Assembly (NCBI RefSeq): GCF_900188485.1
Contig: NZ_FZPH01000014.1
Location: 124,001 to 188,000, forward strand
Length of the DNA stretch: 64,000 nt
Origin: Asanoa hainanensis
GTDB lineage: Bacteria; Actinomycetota; Actinomycetes; Mycobacteriales; Micromonosporaceae
Direction of reading: 5' to 3'
Shown: positions 35,162 through 43,848 of the stretch, piece by piece
Layout of the letters: each line of letters starts with the position of its first letter
Numbering within the stretch: the first letter of the stretch is position 1
The notes under the pieces: model-generated
The model's input: the letters and a program-made list of their open reading frames with translations, nothing else
What the model was told of the DNA's origin: nothing
The model's database searches: none
Translations under genes and position numbers: made by a program

Positions 35162-36819
35162 GGCTCCCCGGAGCGCTGACCGCGCTGCTGCTGGCCGCGG
35201 GCCTGCTGACCGTCCCCTCCGCCGCAGCCCGGGCCGCCGGCTGCAGCGGCAACTCCACCAAACCGTCCGCGAACCAGTCCGCCGGTCGGAGGCCCGTCAT
35301 CTTCGTCCACGGCTGGACGGCTGACGGCAACGCGTTGACAGGCACCGGGAAGGCGTTGGCGGAGCGCACCGGCAAGCGCATCCAGCCCTTCTACTTCGAC
35401 TACGGCACCAACAGCACGACCTGGGCGGCGCACGTGCTGGTCGCGGGCTGCCTGGCGGACTACATCGCCGCGGTGTCCGATGCGTTCGCGAAGAAGCGCG
35501 GTGGCGACCGCAAGGTTGTTCTCGTCGGCCATTCGATGGGTGGGCTCGCGTCGCTCTACGCCGCCCGGGATGTCAAGACCACGGACCGGATCGGTGGGCT
35601 GGTCACCTTCGACACCCCGTATCTCGGCAGTCCGTTCGGCAATACCAGGGTGGCGGAGATCTTGCAGCGGAGCGTTGGCGGCAAGCTCATTCCGCCGATC
35701 GGCTCCGACGCCCAGGTCTGCCTGGGGCAGCACCGGGACGGCGCGGGGCCGGCCAAGGGCTGCGCCGGCGTGCTGCCCCCGTTCCTGCCGGTGGCGGCGG
35801 GAGTGACCACCATCGCCGGTGACATCACCGTCAAACGCACGTTCGGCCCCTTCCACGTGTACGACGTCCCGCTCAGCAGCGACGGCATCGTGTCCGTGGA
35901 CAGCCAGCACGGCTACCTCCAGATGCGGCGGAAGGCGGACTGGCCGAAGGGCCAGAAGATCCGCCTCAGGAACGCCACGTGTACGACCACCAACGACTCG
36001 ATGATCCGGACGCTTACCGCCGCCGGCGGGGGCGGTGCCATCGGCGCGACGCTGGAAATCATCGCCGAGCTGAAGGTGGACGAGAACGCCCTGGACGGGC
36101 TGCTGGCGGACCGGCTCACGCCGGCGTTGGTGGTCTACCTGGGCGTGGCCGCGATGACGGCCGAGTGCAGCCATACCAAGGTCACCAGCCACGGCGGGGC
36201 GTTGGACCAGGCGGCCGAGGCGCTGAAGGAGTACCTCGACCTGCTCGACCCGGGCACGACGGTCCGCGACCTGAAACCGGTGACCTCCGCCGGCCGGGTG
36301 GCCCCCGGTTGGACCGCGGTGGACGCGCCGGATGCCGGCGGGTTGGACTGCAGCTTCAACAGCGCCAGCCCGTCGGCCCGGAAGGGCGACATCTACTACT
36401 GCAGCCCGAGCGCGGCCGCGGCGGACGCCTGCTGGGTGGAGGCCGGCGGCGACTCGATGCTCTGCCTGCAGGACCCGATGGGCCGCACCGTCGCCCGGCT
36501 GTGGATGGAAGGCTCGGTCGGCGCGATGCAGCCGAGCGGCCCGGCCAGATACAGCGGCACCCCGTTGCCGATCCGACTGGATCTCGACTCCGGCACGCGG
36601 TGCCGGCTACGGAACGGCGGGAGTTGGGACGCGCAGGAGAGCGACCCGGACCTCGCGGGCTTCTACCGCTGCGACAACGGCGAGGCGGTGTGGGCGAAGC
36701 AGAACAGCCCCGGCATCGACCGGTCGAGCAAGACCTGGACGGTCCGCACCGGCAAAGCGACCGGCGGGCTGACGAAGCGCAAGGTCCGGACCGCCTACTA
36801 CGTGGCGACCGCGGATTGA
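35158..36819 (+). CDS. secreted lipase/esterase (alpha/beta hydrolase)
   Basis: The 553-residue protein has a Sec signal peptide (residues 1-27, ending AARAAG), then a lipase domain with VIFVHGWTADG (about 47-57) as oxyanion region and nucleophile elbow GHSMGGLAS (Ser about residue 128). His in SQHGYL is a possible catalytic His. The region from about residue 395 is Cys-rich (CSFN, YYCSPS, ACWVEAGG, MLCLQD, CRLRN, YRCDNG), suggesting a disulfide-stabilised C-terminal module seen as recurrent secreted domains in actinomycetes. Substrate is unknown. It is co-translated with the preceding anchored protein. Confidence 0.87.
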   Translation: MRLPGALTALLLAAGLLTVPSAAARAAGCSGNSTKPSANQSAGRRPVIFVHGWTADGNALTGTGKALAERTGKRIQPFYFDYGTNSTTWAAHVLVAGCLADYIAAVSDAFAKKRGGDRKVVLVGHSMGGLASLYAARDVKTTDRIGGLVTFDTPYLGSPFGNTRVAEILQRSVGGKLIPPIGSDAQVCLGQHRDGAGPAKGCAGVLPPFLPVAAGVTTIAGDITVKRTFGPFHVYDVPLSSDGIVSVDSQHGYLQMRRKADWPKGQKIRLRNATCTTTNDSMIRTLTAAGGGGAIGATLEIIAELKVDENALDGLLADRLTPALVVYLGVAAMTAECSHTKVTSHGGALDQAAEALKEYLDLLDPGTTVRDLKPVTSAGRVAPGWTAVDAPDAGGLDCSFNSASPSARKGDIYYCSPSAAAADACWVEAGGDSMLCLQDPMGRTVARLWMEGSVGAMQPSGPARYSGTPLPIRLDLDSGTRCRLRNGGSWDAQESDPDLAGFYRCDNGEAVWAKQNSPGIDRSSKTWTVRTGKATGGLTKRKVRTAYYVATAD

Positions 36820-36877
36820 CGGCGAGGCTCGTCGAAATCGGCGCCTGCCCGTTCGACCTATGGGTATGAAGGACACC

Positions 36878-37390
36878 ATGACCTCGCCGAGCACGACTCG
36901 CAACCTCGACCGGTACGGCCATCCCGCGCTGCCGTGGAGCCGCCCACGTGACGCGCTCGTGAGCGAGACGCCCACGGCCGACCTGACGTTCTTCGTCGCC
37001 ACGGTCCGGCCCGACGGCCGGCCGCACTCCGCCGGCGTCGGGGCGGTGTGGGTGGACGACGCGCTCTATTTCACCAGTGGCCCCGGCACCCGCAAGTCAC
37101 GCAACCTCGCCGAGAACCCGACCTGCAGCGTGTCGGTCCGGCTGACCGGCATCGACCTGACGCTGGAGGGTACGGCCGAGCGGGTCACCGACCCCGAGAC
37201 CGTCGCCCGCCTGGCCGAGGTCTACAACAGCGGCGGCTGGCCGGCAGAGGCCGACGGTGACGTGTTCACGGCCCCGTTCAGCGCCCCCAGCGCCGGCCCA
37301 CCGCCCTGGCACCTCTACCGCCTCGCGTTGCGCCGCGCGGTCGGCGTGGCAACTGCCGAACCGCACGGCGCGACGAGCTGGGAGTTCTAG
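36878..37390 (+). CDS. pyridoxamine 5'-phosphate oxidase-like flavin protein
   Basis: The 170-residue protein is a split-barrel flavin-binding domain: TFFVATVRPDGRPHSAGVGAVWVDDALYFTSGPGTRKSRNLAENP is the classical PPOX-family core (about residues 29-73). Members reduce F420- or FMN-linked substrates or degrade haem; this subtype is unassigned. ATG 36878 has GAAGGA 4 bp upstream; ATG 36860 in frame is an alternative. It stops directly against a convergent gene. Confidence 0.88.
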   Translation: MTSPSTTRNLDRYGHPALPWSRPRDALVSETPTADLTFFVATVRPDGRPHSAGVGAVWVDDALYFTSGPGTRKSRNLAENPTCSVSVRLTGIDLTLEGTAERVTDPETVARLAEVYNSGGWPAEADGDVFTAPFSAPSAGPPPWHLYRLALRRAVGVATAEPHGATSWEF

Positions 37391-37636
37391 TTACTGGAGG
37401 TAGCCCTCGACCTCGGAGACCGGCTCCGCGTTGATCGAGTCCGGGTCGGCGCCCGCCGCGCGGGCGGCCCGGCGCCGGCGGAGCAGGTCCCAGCACTGGT
37501 CGAGGGACTCTTCGAGCTGGCGCAGCCGGGTGCGCTCGTCGTCCGAGGAGATCTGGCCGGATTGCACCTGGGTGCGGAGTTGGTGTTCCTCCTGGACCAG
37601 GTCGTTGATCCGGGTCAGCACGGTCTTGTCGTCCAT
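37391..37636 (-). CDS. DUF2630 family protein
   Basis: The 81-residue protein is a helical hairpin with heptad character (residues 5-55: VLTRINDLVQEEHQLR, RTRLRQLEESLDQCWDLLRRRRAARAAG) and an acidic C-terminal tail. This is the pattern of DUF2630, a small conserved actinobacterial family of unknown function. Its stop abuts the convergent PPOX gene and a shared hairpin region lies before the aconitase gene. Confidence 0.85.
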   Translation of the reverse strand: MDDKTVLTRINDLVQEEHQLRTQVQSGQISSDDERTRLRQLEESLDQCWDLLRRRRAARAAGADPDSINAEPVSEVEGYLQ

Positions 37637-37657
37637 GCATCGAGCCTTGCACAGAGA

Positions 37658-37684
37658 AGGGCCCCCTGCGGTGCAGGGGGCCCT
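37658..37684 (-). terminator. hairpin terminator of aconitase gene
   Basis: AGGGCCCCCTGC and GCAGGGGGCCCT form a perfect 12-bp stem with a 3-base loop. It lies 8 bp after the aconitase stop on the minus strand and 21 bp upstream of the DUF2630 start. Confidence 0.8.
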
Positions 37685-37692
37685 ATGACAAA

Positions 37693-40467
37693 TCAGCTCT
37701 CCAGCATCTTGCGCAACACGAACTGCAGGATGCCACCGTGCCGGTAGTAATCGGCCTCCCCAGGCGTGTCGATGCGCACAACCGCGTCGAACGAGACGCC
37801 CGTGTCGGTCGTCACCGCGACCGTGCGCGGGGTCGACCCGTCGTTGAGCGCCTCGACGCCCGTGAACGAGAAGGTCTCCGTGCCGGTCAGGCCCAGCGAC
37901 TCGGCCGTCTGGCCCGCCGGGTACTGCAGCGGGAGCACGCCCATGCCGATCAGGTTCGAACGGTGGATCCGCTCGTACGACTCGGCGATCACCGCACGCA
38001 CGCCCAGGAGCATCGTGCCCTTGGCGGCCCAGTCGCGCGACGAGCCCGACCCGTACTCCTTGCCGGCCAGCACGACCAACGGAATCGAAGCCGCCGCGTA
38101 CGCCTCGGAAGCCTCGTAGATCGTCGTCTGTGAACCATCGAGGTGGTTGACCGTCACGCCACCCTCGACGCCCGGCACGAGCTGGTTACGCAGCCGGATG
38201 TTGGCGAAGGTGCCGCGGATCATCACCTCGTGGTTGCCGCGCCGCGACCCGTACGAGTTGAACTCGTGCTTGGCCACCCCGTGCGAAGCCAGGTACTTGC
38301 CCGCCGGCGAGTCGACCTTGATCGCGCCGGCCGGCGAGATGTGGTCCGTCGTCACCGAGTCGCCGAGCTTGGCCAGCACCCGCGCACCGGAGATGTCCGA
38401 GACCGGCTGCGGTTCGCGGGCCATGCCCTCGAAGTACGGGGGCTTCCGCACGTACGTGGACGAGGCGTCCCAGGAGAACGTGTCACCGCTCGGCGTCGGC
38501 AGGCTCTGCCACGCCTCGTCACCGGCGAACACGTCGGCGTAGTCCCGCGTGAACATCTCGCTCGCGATGGCCCGGCCGATGACCTCTTCGATCTCGGCCG
38601 CCGACGGCCAGATGTCGCGCAGGTAGACCTGCTCGCCGTCGGCACCGACGCCGATCGGCTCGTTGACCAGGTCGATGTCCATGCTGCCGGCGAGCGCGTA
38701 CGCGACCACCAGCGGCGGCGACGCCAGGTAGTTCATCTTGACGTCGGGGTTGATCCGGCCCTCGAAGTTGCGGTTGCCGGACAGCACCGAGACCACCGAC
38801 AGGTCGTGCTCGGACACAGCCGCCGAGATCGTCTCGGGCAGCGGGCCGGAGTTGCCGATGCACGTCGTGCAGCCGTAGCCGACGAGGTGGAAACCGAGCT
38901 TCTCCAGGTACGGCGTGAGGCCGGCGCGCTCGTAGTAGTCCATGACGACCTTGGAGCCCGGCGCCAGCGTGGTCTTGACCCACGGCTTGCGGTTGAGGCC
39001 CTTGTCGACCGCGTTGCGGGCCAGCAGCGCCGCGCCGATCATCACCTGCGGGTTGGACGTGTTCGTGCAGGAGGTGATCGCGGCGATAACGACCGCGCCG
39101 TGGTCGAGCTCGAACTCGGTGCCGTCGTCACCGACGACCTTGACCGGCTTCGAGCTGCGGCCGTTGGCACCGCGCGCCGCCGACTCGTAGTCAGCCGGCT
39201 GGTCGGCCGGGTCGTCGTGGTCGTTGGCCGGCGGGTCGCTGGCCGGGAACGACTCCTCGGACGCCTCGTCGGCCGGGCCGCTCGTCGACACGTAGTCGGT
39301 GAGCACCGAGCGGAAGATCGGCTTGGCGCTGCCCAGCGGCACCCGGTCCTGCGGGCGCTTCGGGCCGGCCAGCGACGGCTCGATCGTGGCGAGATCCAGT
39401 TCGAGGCGCTCCGAGTACGCGGGCTCGCGCTCCGGGTCGTGCCAGAGGCCCTGCTCCTTGGCGTACGCCTCGACGAGCGCGACCTGCTGCGCGTCGCGAC
39501 CGGTCAGCTCGAGGTAGTTGATCGTCTCGGAGTCGATCGGGAAGATCGCGATGGTCGAGCCGTACTCCGGGCTCATGTTGCCGATCGTCGCCCGGTTGGC
39601 CAGCGGCACCGCGGAGACGCCCGGGCCGTAGAACTCGACGAACTTGCCGACGACGCCGTGCTTGCGCAGCATCTCGGTGATCGTCAGGACCAGGTCGGTC
39701 GCGGTCGTGCCGGCCGGCATCTCGCCGGAGAGCTTGAAGCCGACGACCCGCGGGATCAGCATGGAGACCGGCTGGCCGAGCATCGCGGCCTCGGCCTCGA
39801 TGCCACCCACGCCCCAGCCGACGACGCCGAGGCCGTTGACCATCGTGGTGTGCGAGTCGGTGCCGACGACCGTGTCCGGGTACGCCTGACCGTTGCGCTC
39901 CATGATCGTACGAGCCAGGTATTCGATGTTGACCTGGTGCACGATGCCGGTGCCCGGCGGGACGACCTTGAACTCGTTGAACGCGGTCTGGCCCCAGCGC
40001 AGGAACTGGTAGCGCTCGCGGTTGCGCTGGTATTCGAGCTCCACGTTGCGCGCGAACGCGTCCTCGCGGCCGAACAGGTCGGCGATCACCGAGTGGTCGA
40101 TGACCAGCTCGGCCGGCGCCAACGGGTTGACCTTGGTCGCGTCGCCGCCGAGCTCCTTGACCGCCTCGCGCATGGTGGCCAGGTCGACCACGCAGGGCAC
40201 GCCGGTGAAGTCCTGCATCAGCACCCGGGCGGGGGTGAACTGGATCTCGACGCTCGGGTCGGAGCTCTCGTCCCAGCCGGCCAGCGCCCGGATGTGGTCG
40301 GCGGTGATGTTGGCGCCGTCCTCGGTCCGGAGCAGGTTCTCCAGCAGGATCTTGAGGCTGTAGGGCAACCGCTCGTGCCCGTCGACCGTCGTGATCTTGA
40401 AAATTTCGTAGCTCGCGTCGTTGACGCGCAGCTGGCTCTTCGCACCGAAGGTGTCGAGGCTCGCCAC
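37693..40467 (-). CDS. acnA: aconitate hydratase A
   Basis: The 924-residue enzyme isomerises citrate and isocitrate in the TCA cycle. The cluster-ligand Cys are seen in SCTNTS (about residue 470) and [10 protein letters not shown] (about 534-543). Other signatures are [14 protein letters not shown] near residue 200 and [13 protein letters not shown] in the C-terminal swivel domain. A 40-residue acidic insert (around [20 protein letters not shown]) is typical of actinobacterial aconitases. GTG 40467 has AAGGAG upstream. Expression is probably repressed by the AcnR-like regulator at 21852 through an element over its promoter. Confidence 0.97.
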   Translation of the reverse strand: MASLDTFGAKSQLRVNDASYEIFKITTVDGHERLPYSLKILLENLLRTEDGANITADHIRALAGWDESSDPSVEIQFTPARVLMQDFTGVPCVVDLATMREAVKELGGDATKVNPLAPAELVIDHSVIADLFGREDAFARNVELEYQRNRERYQFLRWGQTAFNEFKVVPPGTGIVHQVNIEYLARTIMERNGQAYPDTVVGTDSHTTMVNGLGVVGWGVGGIEAEAAMLGQPVSMLIPRVVGFKLSGEMPAGTTATDLVLTITEMLRKHGVVGKFVEFYGPGVSAVPLANRATIGNMSPEYGSTIAIFPIDSETINYLELTGRDAQQVALVEAYAKEQGLWHDPEREPAYSERLELDLATIEPSLAGPKRPQDRVPLGSAKPIFRSVLTDYVSTSGPADEASEESFPASDPPANDHDDPADQPADYESAARGANGRSSKPVKVVGDDGTEFELDHGAVVIAAITSCTNTSNPQVMIGAALLARNAVDKGLNRKPWVKTTLAPGSKVVMDYYERAGLTPYLEKLGFHLVGYGCTTCIGNSGPLPETISAAVSEHDLSVVSVLSGNRNFEGRINPDVKMNYLASPPLVVAYALAGSMDIDLVNEPIGVGADGEQVYLRDIWPSAAEIEEVIGRAIASEMFTRDYADVFAGDEAWQSLPTPSGDTFSWDASSTYVRKPPYFEGMAREPQPVSDISGARVLAKLGDSVTTDHISPAGAIKVDSPAGKYLASHGVAKHEFNSYGSRRGNHEVMIRGTFANIRLRNQLVPGVEGGVTVNHLDGSQTTIYEASEAYAAASIPLVVLAGKEYGSGSSRDWAAKGTMLLGVRAVIAESYERIHRSNLIGMGVLPLQYPAGQTAESLGLTGTETFSFTGVEALNDGSTPRTVAVTTDTGVSFDAVVRIDTPGEADYYRHGGILQFVLRKMLES

Positions 40468-40556
40468 GTCTTACTCCTTCTCCGCCTGTTTCGCATCAGT
40501 CTTTCGCAGCAGGCTGCGCTCGCCGGGCTTAGGTTCGGCTAACCGCACGCAAGTAA

Positions 40557-40585
40557 ACCGTACGTCCGTCTTGTTTTGTGGTCAA
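40557..40585 (-). promoter_or_regulatory. aconitase promoter with overlapping AcnR-type operator
   Basis: Reading the minus strand, TTGACC (40585-40580), a 17-bp spacer and TACGGT (40562-40557) form a good promoter about 90 bp upstream of the aconitase start. The plus-strand sequence CCGTACGTCCGT (40558-40569) overlaps the -10 box and is ten-twelfths identical to the palindrome before the AcnR-like gene. Confidence 0.6.
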
Positions 40586-40594
40586 CCCGGGGTC

Positions 40595-40966
40595 ATGCTG
40601 ATCCGCATGATCCATCACGTGCAGATCGCGTGCCCCAGGGGCACCGAAGATGTCCTGCGTTCGTTCTACTCCGGTCTGCTCGGTCTCGCCGAGAAGCCGA
40701 AGCCCGCCGCGCTGGCCGGTCGGGGTGGTTGCTGGTTCGTCGGCCACGACGGGATCGAGCTGCACCTGGGCGTGGAGGAGCCGTTCGTACCCGCGCGAAA
40801 GGCCCATCCTGGGTTGATCTGGCGGGATCTGGACTCGTTGGCTGCGCGTTTGACCGCCGTTGGGCACGAGGTGACGTGGGCCAACGACGAGTTGCCCGGC
40901 TTTCGCCGGTTCCACGCGTTCGACCCGCACGGCAACCGCCTGGAGTTCCTCGAACCCACCGCGTGA
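40595..40966 (+). CDS. VOC (glyoxalase/dioxygenase-like) family protein
   Basis: The 123-residue protein has the two-module VOC fold: MIHHVQIACPRG and FYSGLLGLAEKPKP in the first half, then LHLGVEEPFVPARKAHPGLIW and AFDPHGNRLEFLEP at the end. His in HHVQ and the final Glu (LEFLEP) are the usual metal-ligand positions. Its substrate is unknown. It is divergent from aconitase, and the aconitase promoter sits within 10 bp of its start. ATG 40607 in frame is an alternative start. Confidence 0.85.
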   Translation: MLIRMIHHVQIACPRGTEDVLRSFYSGLLGLAEKPKPAALAGRGGCWFVGHDGIELHLGVEEPFVPARKAHPGLIWRDLDSLAARLTAVGHEVTWANDELPGFRRFHAFDPHGNRLEFLEPTA

Positions 40967-41001
40967 ACGGCGCGTGTCCGGCCGGTGCTAAGGTGCGGCG
41001 C

Positions 41002-41490
41002 GTGACCGACGTGCACCTTCAGCCGCAGCCCCGCATCGACGTCCTGGTGACGGACTTCGAGACGGAAGAGCGCGTCCTGCGCACCGACTACGCGGGCGTG
41101 GCCTACCTCGGCGACGAGCCCGACGAAGAGACCGGTCTGATGGGCGGCGCGTACGCCAAGCGCGCGGTCGACACGCGGCTCTTCCTGCCGGACACCCACT
41201 GGTACGACGCCGACCAGCTGGAGAGCGTCGAGGTGCAGGTCACGGCCGGCGTGCTGCAGGTCGCCCCGACGGAGCGCGGCACGCAGGGCCTGCTCGGCGG
41301 GCTGTCGGCACCCGAGGTCGAGTTCTACGAGCACCCGGGTGACGACGAGGGCGTCGGCGTCTGCCTGTGGATCCGTGGCGAGATCCTGTCCAACGTCGCG
41401 CTGTCGTACCGGGTGACCCTGGTCTGTGACCCGAGCGCCGTGCAGCGCAAGGGCGCGAGCGAGCTCGAGGAGCTGCCGGCGGTCAGCTGA
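41002..41490 (+). CDS. conserved protein of unknown function (162 aa)
   Basis: The soluble 162-residue protein is rich in beta-strand character and acidic residues, without membrane segments or motifs. It may have an Ig-like or beta-sandwich fold (LESVEVQVTAGVLQVAPTER, VCLWIRGEILSNVALSYRVTLVCD). GTG 41002 follows AAGGTG at 6 bp; an upstream in-frame GTG at 40963 would overlap the VOC stop. Its 3' end overlaps a convergent small gene by 8 bp. No family was recognised. Confidence 0.7.
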   Translation: MTDVHLQPQPRIDVLVTDFETEERVLRTDYAGVAYLGDEPDEETGLMGGAYAKRAVDTRLFLPDTHWYDADQLESVEVQVTAGVLQVAPTERGTQGLLGGLSAPEVEFYEHPGDDEGVGVCLWIRGEILSNVALSYRVTLVCDPSAVQRKGASELEELPAVS

Positions 41491-41632
41491 CCGCCTTAGC
41501 TTTCTCTCTCAACTTCGTCTTGATCTCGTCCGGCGTGTAGTTCCGGCGCTTACGCTCGGCCCGCGCCACCACCACCCCGGTCGCGGCCACTCCGACCAGC
41601 CCGGCAACGCCCAGCACCTTCCACCATCGCAT
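41483..41632 (-). CDS. small membrane protein (49 aa)
   Basis: The 49-residue product has one N-terminal transmembrane helix (about residues 5-22) followed by a basic stretch ERKRRNYTPDEIKTKLREKAKAVS, a cytosolic amphipathic helix. Such single-pass basic peptides recur in Micromonosporaceae between housekeeping genes. The ATG at 41632 is divergent from the YiiX-like gene with an 18-bp gap. No function is proposed. Confidence 0.6.
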   Translation of the reverse strand: MRWWKVLGVAGLVGVAATGVVVARAERKRRNYTPDEIKTKLREKAKAVS

Positions 41633-41650
41633 TCCACATAGGGTAGAGGC

Positions 41651-42307
41651 ATGGCCATCACCCTGGACGCGGCGGTCGAGCTGACCCGGACCGGCGATGT
41701 GTGGCTCTTCCGCGGCAGCTCCGTGCCGGACCGGGCGATCCGGCTGGCCACCAACAGCCCGGTCAACCACGTCGGCATGTCGGTGGTGATCGAAGACCTG
41801 CCGGCCCTGATGTGGCACGCGGAACTGGGTCGCTCGCTGCGGGACCACTGGACGGGCACCTTCCAGCGCGGCGTGCAGCTGCACAACCTGCGCGACGCGG
41901 TGCTGGTCTGGGCCCGTCGCTACGGCCAGCGGGCCTGGTTGCGGCAACTCCAGACGCCGGTGTCGGCGGAGATGGAAAATGCGGTGCTGCGCACGATCGC
42001 CCGCCTGGACGGCACGCCGTTCCCGTCGACGGCCAGGCTGGCGTGGCGCTGGGCCCGGGGCCGGGTGCCGGACCTGCGTACCGGGTTCTTCGCCGGCGAC
42101 GCCCAGGCGGCCGGTTCGCCGCCCGACGCCCGGCTGGAGACGGCCTACTGCGCGGAGGTGGTCGCGGTGACATACGAGGCGATGGGCCTGCTACCGGCGG
42201 GCCGACGCCCCAACTGGTACGACCCGGGCCGCTTCTGGAGCGGCGACGAGCTGCTGCTGGAGGGCGGCGGCCAACTCGGCGAGGAGATCGCCGTGGAGAT
42301 CACGTAG
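41651..42307 (+). CDS. permuted papain-like (YiiX/NlpC-P60-type) hydrolase
   Basis: The 218-residue protein shows a circularly permuted NlpC/P60-like arrangement with an early His in SPVNHVGMSVV (about residue 40) and a late Cys in TAYCAEVVAVTYEAMG (about 165-180), plus Tyr/Trp-rich segments. The order His before Cys is the YaeF/YiiX permutation. Members cleave amide or acyl bonds in lipids or peptides. There is no signal peptide. It precedes the S33 peptidase gene by 10 bp and may be co-transcribed. Confidence 0.75.
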   Translation: MAITLDAAVELTRTGDVWLFRGSSVPDRAIRLATNSPVNHVGMSVVIEDLPALMWHAELGRSLRDHWTGTFQRGVQLHNLRDAVLVWARRYGQRAWLRQLQTPVSAEMENAVLRTIARLDGTPFPSTARLAWRWARGRVPDLRTGFFAGDAQAAGSPPDARLETAYCAEVVAVTYEAMGLLPAGRRPNWYDPGRFWSGDELLLEGGGQLGEEIAVEIT

Positions 42308-42317
42308 CTTGGGTCAG

Positions 42318-43580
42318 GTGACGCGCATTCCCGGCCTGGTGCTGACCGACCACACGTTTACGGTCCCCCTGGACCATGCTGCTCCTTCCGGCGAGACGAT
42401 CTCGGTCTTCGCGCGCGAGGTGGTGGCCACCGACCGCGCCGGCGACGACCTGCCGTGGTTGCTCTTCCTGCAGGGCGGCCCGGGAGCGAAGTCGCCGCGG
42501 CCGTCCGGCCCTTCCGGAAGCTGGCTGGGCCAGGCGCTGAAGACCCACCGGGTGCTGTTGCTGGACCAGCGGGGCACGGGCCGGAGCACCCCGCTGAGCG
42601 GGCGCACGGTGCGCGACATGAGCGCCGCTTCTCTGGCGGCCTACATCCGGTTCTTCCGCGCGGACAGCATCGTCCGGGACGCGGAGCTGATCCGCCGCTC
42701 GTTGTTGGGCGACTCTCGGTGGGAGACCCTCGGCCAGAGCTACGGCGGCTTCGTCACCATGACCTACCTGAGTTTGGCGCCGGAGGGCCTGCGGTCGTGC
42801 TACGTGACGGGCGGGCTGCCCGGCCTGTCCGCGACGGCGGACGACGTCTACGCCTGCACGTACCCGCGGGTGGCGGCGAAGAACGCGGCGTACTACGCGC
42901 GCTATCCCTCCGATGTGGCCGCGGTGTCGCGAATTGCCGACCACCTGGCGTCGACGCCGGTCCTGCTGCCGGACGGGGACCGTCTGACGGTCAACCGCTT
43001 CCGCGTCCTGGGCAACGCCTTCGGCATGGGAGACGGCTACGAACGCCTGCACTGGCTACTGGACGACGCGTGGCACGGCTCTGATCTCTCGGACCTGTTC
43101 CTGCACGAGGTGATGACTCGCACGGGCTTCATCGACTCGCCGTTGTTCGCGTTGCAGGAATACTGCTACGGCCAATCAGGCCGCCCGACGCGCTGGGCAG
43201 CCGAACGCGCGATCCAGGAGCGGCCGGAGTTCGCCACAGACGCGACCCCGCTCCTCTTCACGGGCGAGATGATGTACCCCTGGATGTTCCAGGACATCGC
43301 CGCGCTCCGCCCGTTCGCCGGCGCCGCGGACCTGCTGGCCGAGGCGGACGACTGGCCAGACCTCTACGACCCGACCCGCCTGTCGTCGAACGAGGTCCCG
43401 GTGGCGGCGGTCGTCTACTTCGACGACATGTACGTGGACGCGGACCTGTCGTTGGCAACAGCCGCCGCCGTGGGCAACACCCGAGCGTGGGTGACAAACG
43501 AATACGAGCACGACGGCGGAGCGGTCTCCCGGGGCAAGGTCCTATCCCGCCTCATGGACATGGCCGCCGGCCGCATCTAA
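42318..43580 (+). CDS. proline iminopeptidase-like alpha/beta hydrolase (peptidase S33)
   Basis: The 420-residue hydrolase has the oxyanion HGGPG-like LFLQGGPGAKSP (about residues 46-57), DQRGTGRSTP (about 81-90) and nucleophile elbow GQSYGGF (Ser about residue 142), all typical of the S33/proline iminopeptidase family, with the Asp in TYVD-like and His in YEHDGGAVS near the end. It would release N-terminal prolyl residues from small peptides. GTG 42318 directly precedes the VTRIPG start of the family; TTG 42309 is also possible. Confidence 0.88.
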   Translation: MTRIPGLVLTDHTFTVPLDHAAPSGETISVFAREVVATDRAGDDLPWLLFLQGGPGAKSPRPSGPSGSWLGQALKTHRVLLLDQRGTGRSTPLSGRTVRDMSAASLAAYIRFFRADSIVRDAELIRRSLLGDSRWETLGQSYGGFVTMTYLSLAPEGLRSCYVTGGLPGLSATADDVYACTYPRVAAKNAAYYARYPSDVAAVSRIADHLASTPVLLPDGDRLTVNRFRVLGNAFGMGDGYERLHWLLDDAWHGSDLSDLFLHEVMTRTGFIDSPLFALQEYCYGQSGRPTRWAAERAIQERPEFATDATPLLFTGEMMYPWMFQDIAALRPFAGAADLLAEADDWPDLYDPTRLSSNEVPVAAVVYFDDMYVDADLSLATAAAVGNTRAWVTNEYEHDGGAVSRGKVLSRLMDMAAGRI

Positions 43581-43599
43581 TGAGCCCAGATCATCGAGA

Positions 43600-43711
43600 G
43601 CTGCCCGTCCAGTGGCGCGCGCGACGCCGTCTCGGGAGGCTCGGCCTTCAACGCCGAACCCCTAGGCAGCGCGGATCATGTCCGCAGGCCGTCCCCGAGA
43701 CGGAGGACGGC
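43600..43711 (+). other. structured intergenic region with interleaved stems
   Basis: Several inverted repeats fall in this 112-bp stretch after the S33 gene: GCTGCC (43600-43605) with GGCAGC (43665-43670); CCGTCTCGGG (43627-43636) with CCCGAGACGG (43694-43703); a TCGGC/GCCGA hairpin with 7-base loop (43641-43657); and GCCGTCC (43688-43694) with GGACGGC (43705-43711). The first two pairs interleave, so they would make a pseudoknot or be alternatives. It could be the S33 terminator, or an RNA element upstream of the DUF262 gene. Confidence 0.35.
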
Positions 43712-43715
43712 TGAT

Positions 43716-43746
43716 TTGGACGAAGCCGTTCAGCTGCGCATATAGT
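43716..43746 (+). promoter_or_regulatory. possible promoter of DUF262-HEPN module
   Basis: TTGGAC (43716-43721), a 19-bp spacer and TATAGT (43741-43746) resemble a weak promoter about 100 bp upstream of the DUF262 start. The spacer is longer than optimal. Confidence 0.25.
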
Positions 43747-43848
43747 CGCTGACCAGCGCGTCAGACGGCCGGAAACAGTCCACCCGTCACTGTCCACGGA
43801 GAACTTCCCACACTAGGCTCGGCTTACGCGCCGGCCCCGAGGATGCCA

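Noticed and set aside
39000-40542. Long plus-strand frame antisense to aconitase
   Set aside because: Shadow of a high-GC gene; translation is Arg/Val/Asp-rich without domains.
43600-43670. Possible tRNA-like fold, with a 7-base loop CTTCAAC
   Set aside because: No TTCRA T-loop in the right place, no acceptor/T-arm adjacency and no CCA; only stem coincidences.
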